A DNA stretch of 64,000 bases from Methylobacterium sp. PvR107 (GTDB lineage: Bacteria; Pseudomonadota; Alphaproteobacteria; Rhizobiales; Beijerinckiaceae), in assembly GCF_017833295.1 (NCBI RefSeq), contig NZ_JAFIBW010000001.1:1488001-1552000 (forward strand), given 5' to 3'. Every line of letters begins with the position of its first letter. Position 1 is the first letter of the stretch. A model generated the notes under the pieces. The model saw nothing but the letters and a program-made list of their open reading frames with translations, was not told where the DNA came from and did not search any database. Below, one piece after another: positions 1-8,434 of this stretch. Made by a program: the position numbers and the translations under genes.

Positions 1-2
1 AC

Positions 3-41
3 CGCATCACGACCTTCGCGGACGCCCTCGCCAAGCGGTGA
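3..41 (+). CDS. 3' end of an unidentified CDS (partial)
   Basis: The first bases read in one frame as a short alanine/leucine-containing tail (ITTFADALAKR) closed by TGA at 39-41. The codons end in G or C almost throughout, as in neighbouring genes, which suggests the C-terminus of a gene entering from the left. Too little is present to name a family. It is convergent with the small lipoprotein gene that follows. Confidence 0.4.
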   Translation, partial: RITTFADALAKR

Positions 42-60
42 GGCGCCCGCCGGTCCTCGC

Positions 61-276
61 TCACATGCCGCGGTTGCCGATCGTCGGCAGGCTCGGCTGC
101 GTGTAGGCGCGGTTCACGTCGCGGCGGGTCTGAGTGCCGTTGGTGTTGCTGGAGGCCCGGTAGTTGTCGAAGTTGAAGCTCTCGGCAAGCCCGCTGCGGG
201 AATCCGGGCCATCGGTCGCGCAGGCGCCGAGGCCGCCGATCGTCAGCACGGTAAGGGCGAGAAGGGTGAAGCGCAT
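61..276 (-). CDS. Small putative lipoprotein, 71 aa
   Basis: The protein starts MRFTLLALTVLTIGGLGAC: a short charged start, a hydrophobic core and a lipobox-like LGAC ending at Cys19. This predicts lipidation and anchoring in the envelope. The mature part is only about 52 residues, polar and rich in Asn, Ser, Thr and Arg, with no recognisable domain. Its family is not recognised. It faces a partial plus-strand gene on its left and has its own upstream region on its right. Confidence 0.6.
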   Translation of the reverse strand: MRFTLLALTVLTIGGLGACATDGPDSRSGLAESFNFDNYRASSNTNGTQTRRDVNRAYTQPSLPTIGNRGM

Positions 277-544
277 TCTGGATCCTGACAGGTGCCGGGT
301 CCGACGATGGACTGATATCGCCCGGCCGGTGCCAAAGTTGGGGACGTCGCCGCATGGTCAGGGCTCGGGAGGATCCGTCAAGGGCGGCCGCCAACCGTAA
401 ATTCGTTCTGCCGCCTCCGATGCGCAGCGGCCACGGAAAATCCACCTTGCCTGCGCTTAACCGCGGATAGAGGCCGGCAATCGTGTTGAGCAGCGCTCTC
501 CCCCTCTGGCGAATCCGGGCCTTTTCGGGCGACAACCCTCGGCA

Positions 545-793
545 ATGAGCAACGTCTTGCCCTTCCGACCGCGCCCGCCCGTCACCCGGCTCGCCCGCTG
601 CGAAGTCGTGACCGTAGCCGGTGATATGCTGAATCTTCTCGAGCAGCTCGAGGACGTCAGCGCCCGCGCCGCCGCGATGGGCCGTCCCGCGCTCGAGGTG
701 GAGCGCACGGTCCAGCATCTCCTCGACGCCGTCAGCGCCGTCGAGCGTGCCCTCGACTGCATCGGCGAAGGCGAGCAATCAGCTCCAGCCTAA
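545..793 (+). CDS. Hypothetical protein, 82 aa
   Basis: An ATG-started frame with strongly G/C-ending codons. The N-terminus is Pro/Arg-rich (SNVLPFRPRPP). It is followed by a mainly helical segment (about residues 28-75) with heptad-like Leu/Val spacing (LNLLEQLEDV and LLDAVSAVERAL), compatible with a short coiled coil. No signal peptide or membrane segment is visible. No clear Shine-Dalgarno sequence precedes the ATG. Function unknown; codon bias is the main support. Confidence 0.5.
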   Translation: MSNVLPFRPRPPVTRLARCEVVTVAGDMLNLLEQLEDVSARAAAMGRPALEVERTVQHLLDAVSAVERALDCIGEGEQSAPA

Positions 794-977
794 GGCGGAT
801 CGATCGCGCAACGCTGCCGATCTAGCACAATCGATCGACGATCCGAGCTGTCGAATACCCGACTGTCGGCGCAACATCTCTTCGGCCCCAGCAGAGCGCC
901 AATATTCCGGAACCCGATCGCGCAGCTTGCGGTTGAAGGTCGGATGCTCGCGTCGGGCGTCGTATCCGGAGGACGCT

Positions 978-1622
978 ATGAGGCTACGCACGGGCAGCAT
1001 GCTGGCTGTCATCGCCGCTGCCGGGCTTCTGGCCGGGTCCGCGATCCGCGCCGAGGCGGCCGAGCTTGGCTTTCTTGAAATGCTGTTCGGCGCACGACCG
1101 GCTCCGCAGCAGGCGCAGGAGGCGCAGCCGGTGCCGTCGCACGCCCCGGCCTATGCCCCCGCCTACGGACGTCGTTACACGCCGCGGCTCGGCGCAGCCC
1201 GGCGGCGCTTCCAGACCCGTTACGCGGCATTGCCGGTTCGCATCCATGTCAAGGAGGCCGACACCAGCCCGCGGCAGGTGTCGATCGACATGAAGGGGGG
1301 CGCCACGGCAGCTTTGCTGAAGGACGAGACGCTGCGGCCCGGCGATATCGTGGTGCTGAATTCCGGCGCCCGGGTGTTCACCGGCGATCCCGACAGGCGT
1401 CACGCGATCCGGGATTTCGAGCCGGTCCAGACCTCGCGCTACGTCAGCAAGGGAACCCGGAAGGTCCTGGCCGGTCTGTTCACGCCGATCGGCGCGACGC
1501 CGTCTCAGGTGGCCCGCCGCATGGTGGCACAGGCGAGCAAGGTCGCGGCACCGGTCGCGACGCCGATCCCCACCGAGAAGACGGCGATGCGGGTGATCAA
1601 CCCGTGGCAGAGCGCGCAGTGA
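978..1622 (+). CDS. Hypothetical secreted protein, 214 aa
   Basis: The ATG at 978 was chosen because GGAGGA lies just upstream (968-973) and because a signal peptide starts there (MRLRTGSMLAVIAAAGLLAG, cleavage probably after AEA). The frame stays open further upstream, but that extension has poor codon bias and hides the signal peptide. The mature protein has a Pro/Gln/Ala-rich linker (residues about 42-72), then a basic region. From about residue 95 there is a compact stretch with RPGDIVVLNSGARVF, which looks like a small beta-rich domain. Family not recognised. Periplasmic or exported location is inferred from the signal peptide. Confidence 0.7.
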   Translation: MRLRTGSMLAVIAAAGLLAGSAIRAEAAELGFLEMLFGARPAPQQAQEAQPVPSHAPAYAPAYGRRYTPRLGAARRRFQTRYAALPVRIHVKEADTSPRQVSIDMKGGATAALLKDETLRPGDIVVLNSGARVFTGDPDRRHAIRDFEPVQTSRYVSKGTRKVLAGLFTPIGATPSQVARRMVAQASKVAAPVATPIPTEKTAMRVINPWQSAQ

Positions 1623-1638
1623 TCCGACCGGGCGTCGC

Positions 1639-2226
1639 TCAGAAGAACCGCTCCTTGATGACGATCGTGTCGCCCGGGCGGACCGGGTAGGTCATCGGCA
1701 CGATGCCGGAGGCGAGGTTTCCGCTCGTATCGCGGGTCAGGACGGCGTAGTCCCTGGCCGCCCGCGGCCCGAAACCCGCTGCGATCGCGACCGCGGTCTC
1801 CACGGTCATGCCGTTCACGAACGGGTATTGGCCGGAGGTGGTCACCTCCCCGAGGATGTAGAACGGCCGGTAGCCGTCGACCTCCACGGTCACGTGCGGC
1901 TCCCTGACGAAGCCGGAGGCCAGCTTGGCCTCGATCGCCTTCGCGGCCTGACCGGTTGTCTGTCCGCCGACCTGAACGGTGCCGATCAGCGGCATCGCGA
2001 TGCGTCCCGCGCCGTCGACCGCGTAGATGTTCGACAGGTTGTCCTGCCCGAAGACGATGACGCGCAGCTTGTCGCCGGCAGCTAGCGTGTAGCGCGCGGC
2101 GATGGACCCGGTGCCAGTGGCGTCGAGTTCATCGGTGCGGAAGGTCGGGCGCAGGCAGCCGCCGAGCGCCAGGGTCGTGCCGAGTGTGAGGAGCAGAGCG
2201 CGCCGGTTCATCACCATCGCCGTCAT
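1639..2226 (-). CDS. Polysaccharide export lipoprotein, Wza/GumB-like
   Basis: This 195-aa protein has a lipoprotein signal (LLLTLGTTLALGGC) and a Poly_export domain (GDKLRVIVFGQDNLS, residues about 50-65, the usual start of Wza/BexD/GumB proteins). A SLBB-like segment follows (YILGEVTTSGQYPFVNG). Such proteins form the outer-membrane pore for capsule or exopolysaccharide. It is short for the family, like the single-SLBB alphaproteobacterial type. It is transcribed away from the Wzz-like gene across a 179-bp gap, and the two probably act together. An ATG at 2211 (MNRRALLL) is an equally good start. Confidence 0.85.
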   Translation of the reverse strand: MTAMVMNRRALLLTLGTTLALGGCLRPTFRTDELDATGTGSIAARYTLAAGDKLRVIVFGQDNLSNIYAVDGAGRIAMPLIGTVQVGGQTTGQAAKAIEAKLASGFVREPHVTVEVDGYRPFYILGEVTTSGQYPFVNGMTVETAVAIAAGFGPRAARDYAVLTRDTSGNLASGIVPMTYPVRPGDTIVIKERFF

Positions 2227-2405
2227 GGATGCAGTTGAAGCGTGGTGTAGGACGTTAAGGTTAATGAAACTTGATCAAGCCGCCGGCCTCGACCGCATCG
2301 GGTCGTCCGAGTGGCGCCTTAACTCTTGAGCAACCTTAACATCCACTAATAGCGGCGGATGGCTTCGATGGCCGCCCGGCCTGCCTCCGTGTCCAGAGCG
2401 TCCGC

Positions 2406-4631
2406 ATGTCCCGTATCCGTCAACGCTCGATCCACGTCGTTCCGGGGGCGCAGCCCGGCGCGGAGGAAGGTCTGAGCCTCGCTCAGGTGCCGCGCGTCCT
2501 GCGCCGCTCGATCGGATGGATCCTGGGACCGACCCTCGTGGTGGCCCTGGGGGCCAGCGTCTTCGTCAATGTCGTGAGCCCGCGCTACACCGGCGAATCG
2601 AAGCTGCTCCTCGAGAGCCGCGATCCGGCCTTCGCCCGCACGACGCAGGAGCGCGGCGAGCAGCTGGCGCCGATCGACGAGCAGGCGGTGGCGAGCCAGG
2701 TTCAGGTGGTGATGTCGCGCGACCTCGCCCGGGAGGCGATCCGCCGCCTGAAGCTGGTCGGCAATCCGGAATTCGATCCGGGCGCTGACAGCATCGGGCC
2801 GGTGAAGCGTGTCATGATGATGCTCGGCGTCGGCGCCAATCCCCTCGACCGTCCGGCCGAGGACCGTGTCCTCGACGCCTATTTCGACCATCTTCTGGTC
2901 TACCCTGCCGGCAAGTCACGCATCCTGGCCATCGAGTTCCGGTCGAAGGATGCGAAGCTCGCCGCGGACGGCGCCAACACCATCGCCCAGCTCTATATCG
3001 GCTCGCTCGAGGCCGATAAGGTCGATACCGCCCGGTATGCCTCGACGTGGCTCGGCGGCAACATCGACGGGTTGCGCAAGCGCGTGGCCGAGGCTGAGGC
3101 GAAGGTTGAGACGTTCCGCGCCAAGAACGGCCTCGTGGGCAGCACCGGTTCGACCGGTCGGCCGCTGACCGGCCAGCAGCTCGGGGAGCTGTCCAGCCAG
3201 CTCTCCACGGCGCGGATCCTCAAGGCCGATCTCGCCGGCAAGGTGAAGGCCATCAAGGACCTGATCAAGGATGGACGCGCCTTCGAGATCCCGGATGTCG
3301 CCAACAACGAGGTGATCCGGCGCATCGTCGAGAACCGAATCTCGGTGCGCGCGCAGCTCGCCCTGGAGTCGCGCACGCTGCTGCCGGCCCACCCGCGCAT
3401 CAAGGAGCTGAACGCGCAGCTCGAGGATCTCGACGCGCAGATCAAGGCGTCCGCCGAGCGCGTCGTGCGCACGATGGACAACGACGCGAAGATCGCCGGT
3501 GCCCGGGTCGAGAGCCTCCAGGCTGCCGTGGACGGTCAGCAGGAGGTTGTCGTGCGCGGCAACGCCAACGAGATCCAGCTCCGCGCGCTCGAGCGCGAGG
3601 CCAAGGCCCAGCGTGATCAGCTCGAATCCTATCTGTCGCGCTACCGCGAGGCGGCGGCGCGCGACGGCGAGAGCGCCACGCCGGCCGATGCCCGCATCGT
3701 GTCGCGGGCGGTGACCCCGGAGCTGCCGTCCTTCCCGAAGAAGCTGCCGATTATCGGCTTCGCCACGCTGCTGACCCTCATGCTCGCGGCTGGCGGCGTC
3801 CTCGCCCGCGCCCTGCTGGCCGAGTCGGCTCGCAACGCGGTCGGCCGCGACGGCGCTTTCGAACCCTCGGAAGACCATGCGCGGCGGGAGCCGGTCATGG
3901 AGCGCCCGGACTTCGCGTTCCCGGAGGCAATGCCGCTGGCGCGCTGGTCGGGGAAGGCGGACGGCAGCCAGGCCACCGCGGCGCATCCGAAAGCGCCCGC
4001 TCCTCCCGCGGCCGGCTTCGACCTGGCCCCGCTGGTCGGGCGGATCACGTCCGGTCCGCGGCGCGAGGAAGCGCGCTCCGGTCGCCTGATCCTGATCATG
4101 GAGACCGAGGAGATGCGTGGGGCGCAGGGGCTCCCCGACGCCCTGATCCGGGCCTTCGGCGAGGCCGGCAGCCTCGTCGCGGTCGATCTGAACAGACCGG
4201 CCGGCGCGGATCCGAAGCGCGGCTTCAGTGACCTCGTCGCCGGAGAGGCCGCCTTCCTCGATGTCATTCAGGCGCGGCGCGACAGGGGCATCCACCGCAT
4301 CGAGGCCGGGGAACGCGCCATGGCGGTGCTCTTCGAGGAACCCGATGCCCTGGCGCTGACCTTCGAGGCCATGGCGGAGGCCTATGACTGGGTCGTCTGC
4401 CAAATCCACGCCGCTCCGGGCGCCGTCGATCTGCTGGAACTCGTTGCCGGCTACATGGACAGCGTGGTCATCGCCTCGAATGCCTCGGCCGAGGATCCGG
4501 TCCTGGGCGATCTCTACGCCATCGCCGATGAGGCCGGCGCCGGGCAGATCCTGGTGGCCCAGGATCGTCCCGCAGCGCAGGACGTGGCCGCCGACGATCC
4601 GCGGGCCGAACTGCGCCTCAACGCCGCCTAG
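2406..4631 (+). CDS. Wzz/GumC-like chain-length protein with degenerate BY-kinase domain
   Basis: 741 aa. A Wzz-type N-terminus has a transmembrane segment at about 36-57 and a long periplasmic region. The latter contains coiled-coil stretches (about 210-420) and ends in the proline motif TPELPSFPKKLP, directly before the second transmembrane segment (about 447-470). A Pro/Ala-rich cytoplasmic linker leads to a C-terminal domain that follows the BY-kinase layout (RLILIMETEE, then AGSLVAVDLN). The Walker A lysine motif GxxGxGKS/T is absent, and the C-terminus carries no tyrosine cluster. It should control polymer length or export with the Wza-like lipoprotein but is unlikely to be an active kinase. 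Confidence 0.85.
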   Translation: MSRIRQRSIHVVPGAQPGAEEGLSLAQVPRVLRRSIGWILGPTLVVALGASVFVNVVSPRYTGESKLLLESRDPAFARTTQERGEQLAPIDEQAVASQVQVVMSRDLAREAIRRLKLVGNPEFDPGADSIGPVKRVMMMLGVGANPLDRPAEDRVLDAYFDHLLVYPAGKSRILAIEFRSKDAKLAADGANTIAQLYIGSLEADKVDTARYASTWLGGNIDGLRKRVAEAEAKVETFRAKNGLVGSTGSTGRPLTGQQLGELSSQLSTARILKADLAGKVKAIKDLIKDGRAFEIPDVANNEVIRRIVENRISVRAQLALESRTLLPAHPRIKELNAQLEDLDAQIKASAERVVRTMDNDAKIAGARVESLQAAVDGQQEVVVRGNANEIQLRALEREAKAQRDQLESYLSRYREAAARDGESATPADARIVSRAVTPELPSFPKKLPIIGFATLLTLMLAAGGVLARALLAESARNAVGRDGAFEPSEDHARREPVMERPDFAFPEAMPLARWSGKADGSQATAAHPKAPAPPAAGFDLAPLVGRITSGPRREEARSGRLILIMETEEMRGAQGLPDALIRAFGEAGSLVAVDLNRPAGADPKRGFSDLVAGEAAFLDVIQARRDRGIHRIEAGERAMAVLFEEPDALALTFEAMAEAYDWVVCQIHAAPGAVDLLELVAGYMDSVVIASNASAEDPVLGDLYAIADEAGAGQILVAQDRPAAQDVAADDPRAELRLNAA

Positions 4632-5073
4632 AGTGGGCAGATCGCGCGCCGGTCGTGCGATCCCCCCGTCAGGCATGTGGCACGCGGTGCGATCAGTGTC
4701 GCACGATCCCTGAATCGGGCCGACGCGGCATCGCTCCCGCCGTGCACGTCAAATCCGGGCTCGCTTGCGGCGCCGGACGGAACGGGCAGCCCGTCGAGAG
4801 CCGCGCCGGCCAGGCCATGTCCCATCCCTGGCCTCATCCTGAGGTGCCCGCGCCCGCGGGCCTCGAAGGAGGGATTCAGGGATCGCTTGGCTGGCCGCCG
4901 GCCGCCTTCGACGCGGCTGCTGCCTGCCCGCACCGCAGGATGTGGTCGAGGGTGGGAAGGCCCTACCGGACGCCACGACCTGGGTGCTGCCGTCGACCGT
5001 CTTGAATACGATCGGCGACGACTTCCGGGAGGTCTTGCACGGAGCCCTTTCCCGGCATCTGCAATCGCGGCTT
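4632..5073. other. 442-bp gene-free interval with one copy of a dispersed repeat
   Basis: This lies between the convergent ends of the Wzz-like gene and the acetyltransferase gene. Open frames cross it on both strands, but none has a convincing start, and codon bias is weak. Its main content is the repeat at 4832-4960. No transposase remnant or RNA gene was seen. Confidence 0.6.
4832..4960 (+). repeat. Dispersed intergenic repeat, copy A
   Basis: It begins CCTCATCCTGAGGTG and contains CTCGAAGG, ATCGC and AGGATG at fixed spacing. The reverse complement of 47398-47526 matches without gaps: 75 of the first 110 aligned bases are identical by hand count, and 40 of the first 50. Both copies lie between genes. 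In one frame each reads PHPEV...LEGG, a spurious peptide often seen in annotations of such repeats. Confidence 0.8.
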
Positions 5074-6258
5074 TCAGGACCGCCGCAGGGACCGCAGGCG
5101 CTGGACGGCCGCGTATAGCCGCGGGTCGCGCTTGATCCGACGCTTCGTGCGCGTGAGGCTCTGCCGCGCGGCGGCGTAGGTTCGCCCGACGAGGGTGACG
5201 GGTATCATCGACTCCATGAGGCTGATCGTCTCGTCGCAGATGCTGGCCTTGTACCGGGCCTCGCCAACGCCGAGATCGAAGCCCTGCCGGCCGCGCGCCG
5301 TCTGATCGCGCACCAGATGCTGCAGAAGCAGGTCGCCCGGACTGCATCGGGCAATCTCCGGATCGGCATCGAACGCTGTCATCATGCCGCTGAACCGTCT
5401 GTCGTTCACGGCGCCCCCGAAAGTCGCGAGCACCCGGCCGCTCTCGGCCAGGCACAGCGCATGAACTTCGATCGCCGGGTGCGCACCGGACGCAGCTGCC
5501 GCCAGAAAGGCCTGGATCGACGGGTCGGCGTAGGGATCGGCGATGCCCATCCCGCCGAACCGTGCCGCTTTCTGGGCGTAGAACGCCGCCAGAAAGCGAG
5601 CTGCCTCCTCGGCCGTCTCGGCACGTCGATACACGACCGCGCCTTTGGTCTCGACGAGGCGCTTCTCCTTCGAGCGCAACTTCTTGCGGGCATCGGCGCT
5701 GAAAACGCGGCGGACAGTGGCTTCCGGATCGGGTCCGAGCATCAGCCCGTACGCGTCGCTCGCCTCCGGCTCGGCCCCAACCGCCAACGGATTGGCCACA
5801 GCCTCCCACATGCGGGGCTGATGCCGCAGGGCATAGACATCGATGCCGGCTTGCCGTCCGGCTCGGATCAAGGCCGTGACGATCTCATCCTGCGGGATCG
5901 CCGCCGCGTCGCGGGTCGCGAACAGCGGCATGTGGTAGTTCGCGTGCGTGTCGCCGACGGTTTGCGCCACGCAGACACCGAGCCTGCGCTGCAACGTCAG
6001 TGGCAGGAGGATCCGCGCCCGGCCGGCCGCGTCGCGCAGGACCGCGACGCGCGCCGTGTCGAGCTGTCCGGTCCCGCGAAGATAGGCGCTCGTCCAGTCG
6101 AACCGTTGGTAAGGCGTCTGGAGACTGGCCGGATCGGTTTCGAGGCGGCGCCAGAGCGCCTCGGCCGCTGCCAGATCGGGGATGATCTCGGCGAGCAGCG
6201 CGCCGCCCGTTCGCGCCTCGCGCATGCCCGTTCCCGTCGCCTGGACGCCGACCGCCAT
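5074..6258 (-). CDS. GNAT acetyltransferase, CelD/BcsL (FemAB-like) family
   Basis: 394 aa from the ATG at 6258. The frame is open to 6426, but the extra residues are basic and low in structure. The protein resembles the 'acetyltransferase involved in cellulose biosynthesis' group. It has an N-terminal WRRLE...TPYQRFDWTSAYL segment, then a C-terminal GNAT-like half with KKLRSKEKRL and DLGVGEARYKASICDE, the last being typical of the family end. Such cytoplasmic enzymes are often encoded with exopolysaccharide genes and are thought to decorate sugars or lipid-linked precursors. It is divergent from a polysaccharide deacetylase gene, which fits that setting. The substrate cannot be read from the sequence. 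Confidence 0.8.
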   Translation of the reverse strand: MAVGVQATGTGMREARTGGALLAEIIPDLAAAEALWRRLETDPASLQTPYQRFDWTSAYLRGTGQLDTARVAVLRDAAGRARILLPLTLQRRLGVCVAQTVGDTHANYHMPLFATRDAAAIPQDEIVTALIRAGRQAGIDVYALRHQPRMWEAVANPLAVGAEPEASDAYGLMLGPDPEATVRRVFSADARKKLRSKEKRLVETKGAVVYRRAETAEEAARFLAAFYAQKAARFGGMGIADPYADPSIQAFLAAAASGAHPAIEVHALCLAESGRVLATFGGAVNDRRFSGMMTAFDADPEIARCSPGDLLLQHLVRDQTARGRQGFDLGVGEARYKASICDETISLMESMIPVTLVGRTYAAARQSLTRTKRRIKRDPRLYAAVQRLRSLRRS

Positions 6259-6518
6259 GGTGCCGATCCCTTGTCGGACCGCGCACGATCCATCCACGAT
6301 CCATTGTCGCGCCTGGATCCTGCGCGGGCTGCGCTGAACAGGCCGTGACCTCGAGCCGAGGAAGCCGGTTTCAAGAAGTGCAAGGCTCGAATAAATGGCC
6401 CTTTGGCTAATAACTCCTTCCGGCAAGAAGCGCGGCCCAGCGGTGATTTCGGGTTTCTTTACTGCGCTGCGCCAAGGCTTCGCGGATCCGGGCCGCTCCG
6501 CCCGATCGGTTCAGGACC

Positions 6519-7580
6519 ATGCTGTCGGCGCGTACCAAGCATCGGGTCTTCGCGACCGGGTTCCGCACCATCCAGGCCCTCGGGGCGGATCGGTGGCTGT
6601 CCCCGGCAGCCCGCGGTCTCGGCCTGATCCTGACGTTCCATCATGTCAGCCCCGACCCGGCTCCGGCCTTCGCGCCCAATCGGCTGCTCGGCATCACACC
6701 CGATTTCCTCGACCTGACCCTGCGCGAGCTCGACGCGCGCGGCTTCGAGGTGATCGGCCTCGACGCCGTGCCGGAGCGTCTCGCCGAGCCGGATTACGGG
6801 CCTCCCTTCGCTGTGCTGACGTTCGACGACGGCTATCGCGACAATGTCGAGCACGCGCGTCCGGTGCTCGCGCGCCACGGCGTGCCGTGGACCCTGTTCG
6901 TGACCAGCGCCTTCGCGGACCAGAGCGGGCGCCTGTGGTGGATCGAGTTGGAGCGGGCCATCGCGCGTCTTGATCACGTGCGGATCGGGATCGGGTCGCG
7001 CGCGGTGGATCTTTCGGCGCGGAGCCCGGAGGAGAAGGCGCTCGCCTTCGACGCGATCTACCGCGATCTGCGCCGGGGTAGCGAGGCCGACCTCCTCGAG
7101 CGCATCGCCGACCTCTGCCACCAGGCCGGTTTCCCGCCGGGCAGCGTCGCATCCGAGCTATGCCTGTCCTGGACGGAACTGCGCGATCTGGCGCGCGATC
7201 CGGCCGTCACGATCGGTGCCCACACGGTCAGCCACCCGATGCTGGCCAAGCACGAGGCCGAGACCGCCGCGCGGGAAATCGCCGACGGCCGTGCCCGCAT
7301 CGAGATGGAGCTGGGACGGTCCGTGCGGCACCTGTCGTTTCCGGTCGGGGATCCGGGTTCGGCCGGGCCGCGGGAATTCGTGCTGGCCCGGGACCTGGGC
7401 TTCGCGACAGCGGTGACCACCCGGCCGGGCCATCTCTTCGCCGCGCATGCCGGTCACCTGCACGCTCTGCCGCGTGTGTCGGTGAACGGGTGTCATCAGA
7501 CGCGCGCGGCGCTGGCGGGCCTCTTGTCCGGTGTGCCGTTTCTGGCGTGGAACCGCGGCCGGCGCCTGAACGTCGCCTGA
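6519..7580 (+). CDS. Polysaccharide deacetylase (NodB/CE4 family)
   Basis: 353 aa. The CE4 motif 1 TFDDGYRDN (about residues 101-109) supplies the catalytic Asp and the metal Asp. Motif 2, GAHTVSHP (about 233-240), supplies the two metal-binding His. The chain begins with a GLILTFHHV strand typical of the group that trims cell-surface polymers. No cleavable signal peptide is obvious, so the enzyme may work on lipid-linked or cytoplasmic precursors. Neighbours (acetyltransferase, GT4, WcaJ-like transferase, Wza/Wzz) support a role in an exopolysaccharide pathway. The region 6259-6518 is the shared divergent promoter interval. Confidence 0.88.
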   Translation: MLSARTKHRVFATGFRTIQALGADRWLSPAARGLGLILTFHHVSPDPAPAFAPNRLLGITPDFLDLTLRELDARGFEVIGLDAVPERLAEPDYGPPFAVLTFDDGYRDNVEHARPVLARHGVPWTLFVTSAFADQSGRLWWIELERAIARLDHVRIGIGSRAVDLSARSPEEKALAFDAIYRDLRRGSEADLLERIADLCHQAGFPPGSVASELCLSWTELRDLARDPAVTIGAHTVSHPMLAKHEAETAAREIADGRARIEMELGRSVRHLSFPVGDPGSAGPREFVLARDLGFATAVTTRPGHLFAAHAGHLHALPRVSVNGCHQTRAALAGLLSGVPFLAWNRGRRLNVA

Positions 7581-7595
7581 GGCGTGCCGCCCCCG

Positions 7596-7958
7596 TTACC
7601 GACGGCGCCGATGCCGGTAGCCCGTGGAGAACGAGGCGTATTGCCGGCCGCGATGCGAGCGGTAGCGCCGCCGGCCGGACGTGCTCGTCTCGGCTGCCTC
7701 GTCGATCTGCGGGATCGGCTCCGCCATCGCGGCAGCGGGTGTCGCTGCGGTTGACACGGCAGGTGCCGCGGCGAAATCCGCCGAGGCGTAGCCGCCAGCC
7801 ACGTTCTTGGCGGCCGGGCCGAACATCGCGAGGCACTGGTTGTAGGCGAGGTCGTTCTTCAGCCTCTCGCACTCACCGATCGAACGGGGCGTGCCCTGCG
7901 CCAGGGCCGGCAGGGGTGCGAGCAGCACGACGAGGGCAGCCAGTGGCTTGAGGCGCAT
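7596..7958 (-). CDS. Hypothetical secreted basic protein, 120 aa
   Basis: A signal peptide (MRLKPLAALVVLLAPLPALAQ) is followed by a short segment with two cysteines (GECERLKNDLAYNQCLAMF) that could form a disulfide or a helical hairpin. Then comes an Ala/Pro linker and a very basic tail (RRRYRSHRGR and a final RHRRRR). The same frame is open to a GTG at 7973. The arginine tail suggests binding to an anionic surface. No family recognised. Confidence 0.6.
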   Translation of the reverse strand: MRLKPLAALVVLLAPLPALAQGTPRSIGECERLKNDLAYNQCLAMFGPAAKNVAGGYASADFAAAPAVSTAATPAAAMAEPIPQIDEAAETSTSGRRRYRSHRGRQYASFSTGYRHRRRR

Positions 7959-8042
7959 GGAGCGGCGGTACACGGGGAAAGGTCTCGGAGGCGGACCGAC
8001 AGCCTTGTGGCGCCTGAGTGCGGCAAAATCGAGTTGTCCGGC

Positions 8043-8249
8043 TCAGCGATCCGGCCGCTCCATCCACCGGATCAGCGGCATCAGCGGGAAGATCCAGGCG
8101 ATCCCCAGGATCGAGTAAAGCAGCGCCTGAACGGCCGCCGGTGTCTCGGAGATCCGGCTGTCGGCCAGCGCCATCGCCAGGGGCCCGTAGAGGCAGACGA
8201 AGGCCAGGATCGCGAGGGTGCCGATGAGGGTACGGGTGCGGCGGCGCAT
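8043..8249 (-). CDS. DUF2842 family membrane protein, 68 aa
   Basis: The ATG at 8249 gives MRRRTRTLIG followed by two hydrophobic segments (about 9-28 and 38-58), separated by a short polar turn and closed by RWMERPDR. This is the usual size and layout of the alphaproteobacterial DUF2842 family, an inner-membrane protein of unknown role. The upstream extension to 8423 is Arg/Gly-rich and looks like noncoding read-through. It is divergent from ctaA. Confidence 0.75.
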   Translation of the reverse strand: MRRRTRTLIGTLAILAFVCLYGPLAMALADSRISETPAAVQALLYSILGIAWIFPLMPLIRWMERPDR

Positions 8250-8434
8250 GGCAGGTTCCGGAATCTCGCGACCGGCGCGGCGGCGCTGAGGCTCGACGGC
8301 TATCGTTCCGCAGCCCGGTTGGCAACGCGCCCGCTGCCGCGGGCTGCGGCGCCGTTGACGTTGCTGGCGCGGCGCGCATCCCCTAACCGGGGCGTTGCGG
8401 CCGGGGCGTCCCGGTATCCGCAAAAGGATTCCGG

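Noticed and set aside
747..977. Longer start for the secreted protein at 978-1622
   Set aside because: The extension has poor codon bias, overlaps the preceding gene and buries a clear signal peptide; GGAGGA precedes the ATG at 978.
4628..5809. Long minus-strand frame through the first gene-free interval
   Set aside because: Composition is typical of a shadow (Arg/Gly/Pro), it overlaps the acetyltransferase gene and has no credible start.
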